A stretch of 9,501 bases of DNA. Source: Erysipelotrichia bacterium. GTDB taxonomy: Bacteria; Bacillota_I; Bacilli_A; Erysipelotrichales; Erysipelotrichaceae. The translations under genes were made by a program, and so were the position numbers. The notes under the pieces are model-generated. The model worked only from the letters and a program-made list of their open reading frames with translations, did not search any database and was not told where the DNA came from. Within the stretch, counting starts at the first letter, position 1. Every line of letters starts with the position of its first letter. Shown here in pieces: positions 7,694-9,501 of the stretch. The stretch is from assembly GCA_009929095.1 (NCBI GenBank), contig SABF01000045.1:1-9501 (forward strand), in the 5' to 3' direction.

Positions 7694-9481
7694 ATGCAGC
7701 TTTACGACATCTTGCGTTCCATCACCACCAACGCCTTTCTGGTGACATTGCTGTTTACATTGGCACAGCCGAAGGTTAAACGACTGACACTGTGGATAAC
7801 TCTGACTGCTATTGTGGTATCGGATCTCATTATGAACATTTTCTTTTATCTGCGCGGCGATTACACCACACTGGCAACGCTGGACATCGTGTTTTTTGTT
7901 TTCGCGGGTGCGGTGACGAAACCGCTGTTCAGCGAAACGATGATGCAATGGCTCTTTAACTGTTTTACAGCCATGAACGTGTATGCCATTGCCGTAGTTG
8001 TCAGCTACTTCACCTCTGACTTTTTCCCATACCCCTTCTATGCCAACACTGTGATTCGCGGGCTGCTGTTCACTGCCACAATCCTTCTTTTTCGTAAGTG
8101 GCTGCGTCCTCTTTACCGTCAGGCCACAGAACATTGGAGCGTTTATCTGTTTGCAGCAGTCGCTCTGTTTTTAAACTTTGCATATTACTTTGTTTCCGGC
8201 GGCGACGTGGAGCAGACACTCAGTGCCAGCTTCGTCCCGCTGGTTCTGCTGATATTGCTGACGGTGCTGATGTATCCCGCAATGTTCCTTTCTCTGCAAA
8301 AAACGCTGCAGGAGGTGAAACTGCGGATAGAAAATCTGAAGATACAGTCTGACCGAGAGCAGATGGCTGCCCGTCTTGCGCTGATGGACGAGGCGGTACG
8401 GCAAATGAGTATCGTGCAGCATGACCAGCGCCACTTTAACAATACCCTGCTCTCACTTATCCAGCAGGATGAATCGGATAAGGCCGCTGAACTTATCGAA
8501 AAGCAGAGCGCGTCATATCCTCAAAAGCCTCAAAAATTCTGTGAAAACATACCGGTGAATGCCGCCGTTTCATATTACGCAGAGCTTGCCCGCAGACAAG
8601 GCATCCGCTGTGAACTGAAACTGGATATTCCTGAAAAAATATCAGTTGATGAGCTTTCTCTTGCAATGGTCGTGTCCAATCTGATGGAAAATGCCATTAT
8701 TGCTGTTTCAGTTCTGCCGAAGGAAAAACGCGAGATTCGGTTCACCGCTGTCAGCACTGGCCAGCTGATTATGGAAATGACAAATTTCTATGAGGGAACG
8801 GTTGCGATGAATGAAAAAGGGCTGCCTATCATGTGCGATTCCGGGGTGTATGAGGCCTTTGCCACTTTTGTACAGTCTCCGGTGTTCGATGAAGGCTGGC
8901 ATAAGAGATATGGATGCGAGCTGTCTGACCTGATGATTTCCTCCGGCAAGTATACCGGACAACGTTGTACCCCTGAAATCTTCCAAGAGGTTCGAACCAA
9001 TCCGGAAGAGGAAGAGACCATTGGCACCGCTTTTGTGGGAGCTATTCCCGATTTGGGCCGAGCCATCAAACCGGAATTCACCATGATCAGTACCGATGGT
9101 GGCTTGGGCGACAAACCTGGTAGCGGTCATCCCCAAGATGCAGGGACCTATCCCCGAGTATTCCAAAAGCTGGTTCGGGAACAAGGATTTTTATCCATGA
9201 TGGAAGCGGTGGAGAAATCAAGTTGGATTCCGGCTCAACGGATGGGCCTAAAAGACAAGGGGCACTTAAGTGTGGGCGCGGACGGAGATATTGTGGTGTT
9301 TGACGCAAGAAAAATTAAAGATGAGGCGGACTATGTGGGTCTGGGAAGTCCAGATGCTTCGCCTGCCGGACTTCAAGCAGTTATTGTCAATGGAGTCACG
9401 GTAGTACGAGAGGGGCAAGCCAGGGAAAACATCCTTCCTGGAAAAGTGCTGCGGCAGCCCAACCACCCCTGGACCCTATAA
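7694..9481 (+). CDS. Chimeric ORF: truncated AgrC/GHKL-type sensor kinase joined in frame to an amidohydrolase tail
   Basis: Residues 1-379 are a sensor histidine kinase of the AgrC/GHKL kind. About six or seven membrane segments are followed by a coiled region (near 203-240), the H box VQHDQRHFNNTLLSL with the likely phospho-acceptor His243, and the ATPase N box NLMENAIIAV with Asn333. In normal relatives, NFYEGTVAMNEKGLPI is followed within about 10 residues by a glycine-rich GHGIGTRSI-type G box. Here it is replaced from residue 380 by amidohydrolase sequence, so ATP binding should be lost. The start is the ATG at 7694, with GGGGGA 7 bases before it; a GTG at 7688 is the alternative. The gene follows the response regulator by 2 bases, as a cognate pair would. 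The 595-codon frame has no stop at the join. Whether this ORF exists as one gene in the organism is doubtful; each half is identified with high confidence. Confidence 0.75.
   Translation: MQLYDILRSITTNAFLVTLLFTLAQPKVKRLTLWITLTAIVVSDLIMNIFFYLRGDYTTLATLDIVFFVFAGAVTKPLFSETMMQWLFNCFTAMNVYAIAVVVSYFTSDFFPYPFYANTVIRGLLFTATILLFRKWLRPLYRQATEHWSVYLFAAVALFLNFAYYFVSGGDVEQTLSASFVPLVLLILLTVLMYPAMFLSLQKTLQEVKLRIENLKIQSDREQMAARLALMDEAVRQMSIVQHDQRHFNNTLLSLIQQDESDKAAELIEKQSASYPQKPQKFCENIPVNAAVSYYAELARRQGIRCELKLDIPEKISVDELSLAMVVSNLMENAIIAVSVLPKEKREIRFTAVSTGQLIMEMTNFYEGTVAMNEKGLPIMCDSGVYEAFATFVQSPVFDEGWHKRYGCELSDLMISSGKYTGQRCTPEIFQEVRTNPEEEETIGTAFVGAIPDLGRAIKPEFTMISTDGGLGDKPGSGHPQDAGTYPRVFQKLVREQGFLSMMEAVEKSSWIPAQRMGLKDKGHLSVGADGDIVVFDARKIKDEADYVGLGSPDASPAGLQAVIVNGVTVVREGQARENILPGKVLRQPNHPWTL
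8831..9481 (+). pseudogene. C-terminal fragment of an N-acyl-D-amino-acid deacylase/D-aminoacylase-like amidohydrolase
   Basis: The last ~216 codons of the chimeric ORF match the C-terminal part of the D-aminoacylase-like branch of the amidohydrolase superfamily. Landmarks are SPVFDEGWHKRYGC and ASGKYTGQRC-like SSGKYTGQRC, ISTDGG with the metal/catalytic Asp (residue 468 of the chimera), then GHPQDAGTYPRVFQKLVREQ, the SWIPAQRMGLKDKG block and the closing beta-strand segment DGDIVVFDARK. These enzymes are normally about 500-570 residues. The N-terminal HxH metal site, the bridging Lys or Glu/Cys and the two middle His ligands are absent, so this piece alone cannot be catalytic. It ends with a natural stop (TAA at 9479-9481). 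AAGGG lies 9 bases before the ATG at 8831, but that spot is mid-protein for the family, so I regard the match as chance. Gln codons are 8 CAA to 2 CAG here, against 6 to 13 in the kinase half. Confidence 0.8.
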
Positions 9482-9501
9482 AGGATTTAGGGGTTCAGTA
9501 A

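Noticed and set aside
7694..9481. A novel functional sensor-kinase/deacylase fusion system
   Set aside because: Both domains are cut inside essential motifs (no kinase G box, no amidohydrolase N-terminal metal site) and codon use changes at the join, so an artefact or scar is more likely than a working new protein.
1..9501. CRISPR arrays, tRNAs, rRNAs, insertion sequences, phage or defence genes
   Set aside because: No regularly spaced repeats, cloverleaf-like segments, transposase motifs or terminal inverted repeats were seen on either strand.

Overview
The window looks like chromosomal DNA of a low-to-mid GC Bacillota bacterium, probably a gut or oral anaerobe of the Erysipelotrichia/Clostridia kind. 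That placement is an inference from the one-piece purL, the long-form purB and the AgrC/LytTR-type two-component pair; no rRNA or other marker gene is present. The window holds two complete housekeeping-type genes or near-complete ones, one small membrane-anchored enzyme, a regulatory pair, and one anomalous join.

Left part (1-5190, + strand): a purine biosynthesis operon. purL (one-piece FGAM synthase, missing only its first codons at the window edge) is followed after 15 bases by purB (adenylosuccinate lyase), then by a clear hairpin terminator. PurL carries out step 4 of IMP synthesis. PurB carries out step 8 and also the last step from IMP to AMP.

Middle part (5191-6950): sparse. About 700 bases after the operon have no intact gene and contain coding-like pieces broken by stops on the + strand, perhaps a decayed gene. 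Next come a convincing minus-strand gene for a membrane-anchored single-domain rhodanese (5917-6348) and a doubtful minus-strand ORF of about 100 codons (6483-6797). About 150 bases with a small inverted repeat precede the next gene.

Right part (6963-9481, + strand): a LytTR response regulator (6963-7691) and, 2 bases later, an AgrC/GHKL-type sensor kinase. The kinase reads normally through its membrane region, H box and N box. At about base 8831 it stops looking like a kinase and continues in frame as the last ~215 residues of an N-acyl-D-amino-acid deacylase/D-aminoacylase-like amidohydrolase. Both partners are broken: the kinase lacks its G box and the amidohydrolase lacks its N-terminal metal-binding half. 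Glutamine codon choice also flips at the join, from mostly CAG to mostly CAA. The simplest reading is an assembly chimera or a recombination scar, not a new sensor-enzyme fusion. I saw no CRISPR array, tRNA, rRNA, insertion sequence or defence system, and I do not find convincing evidence of an undescribed system.
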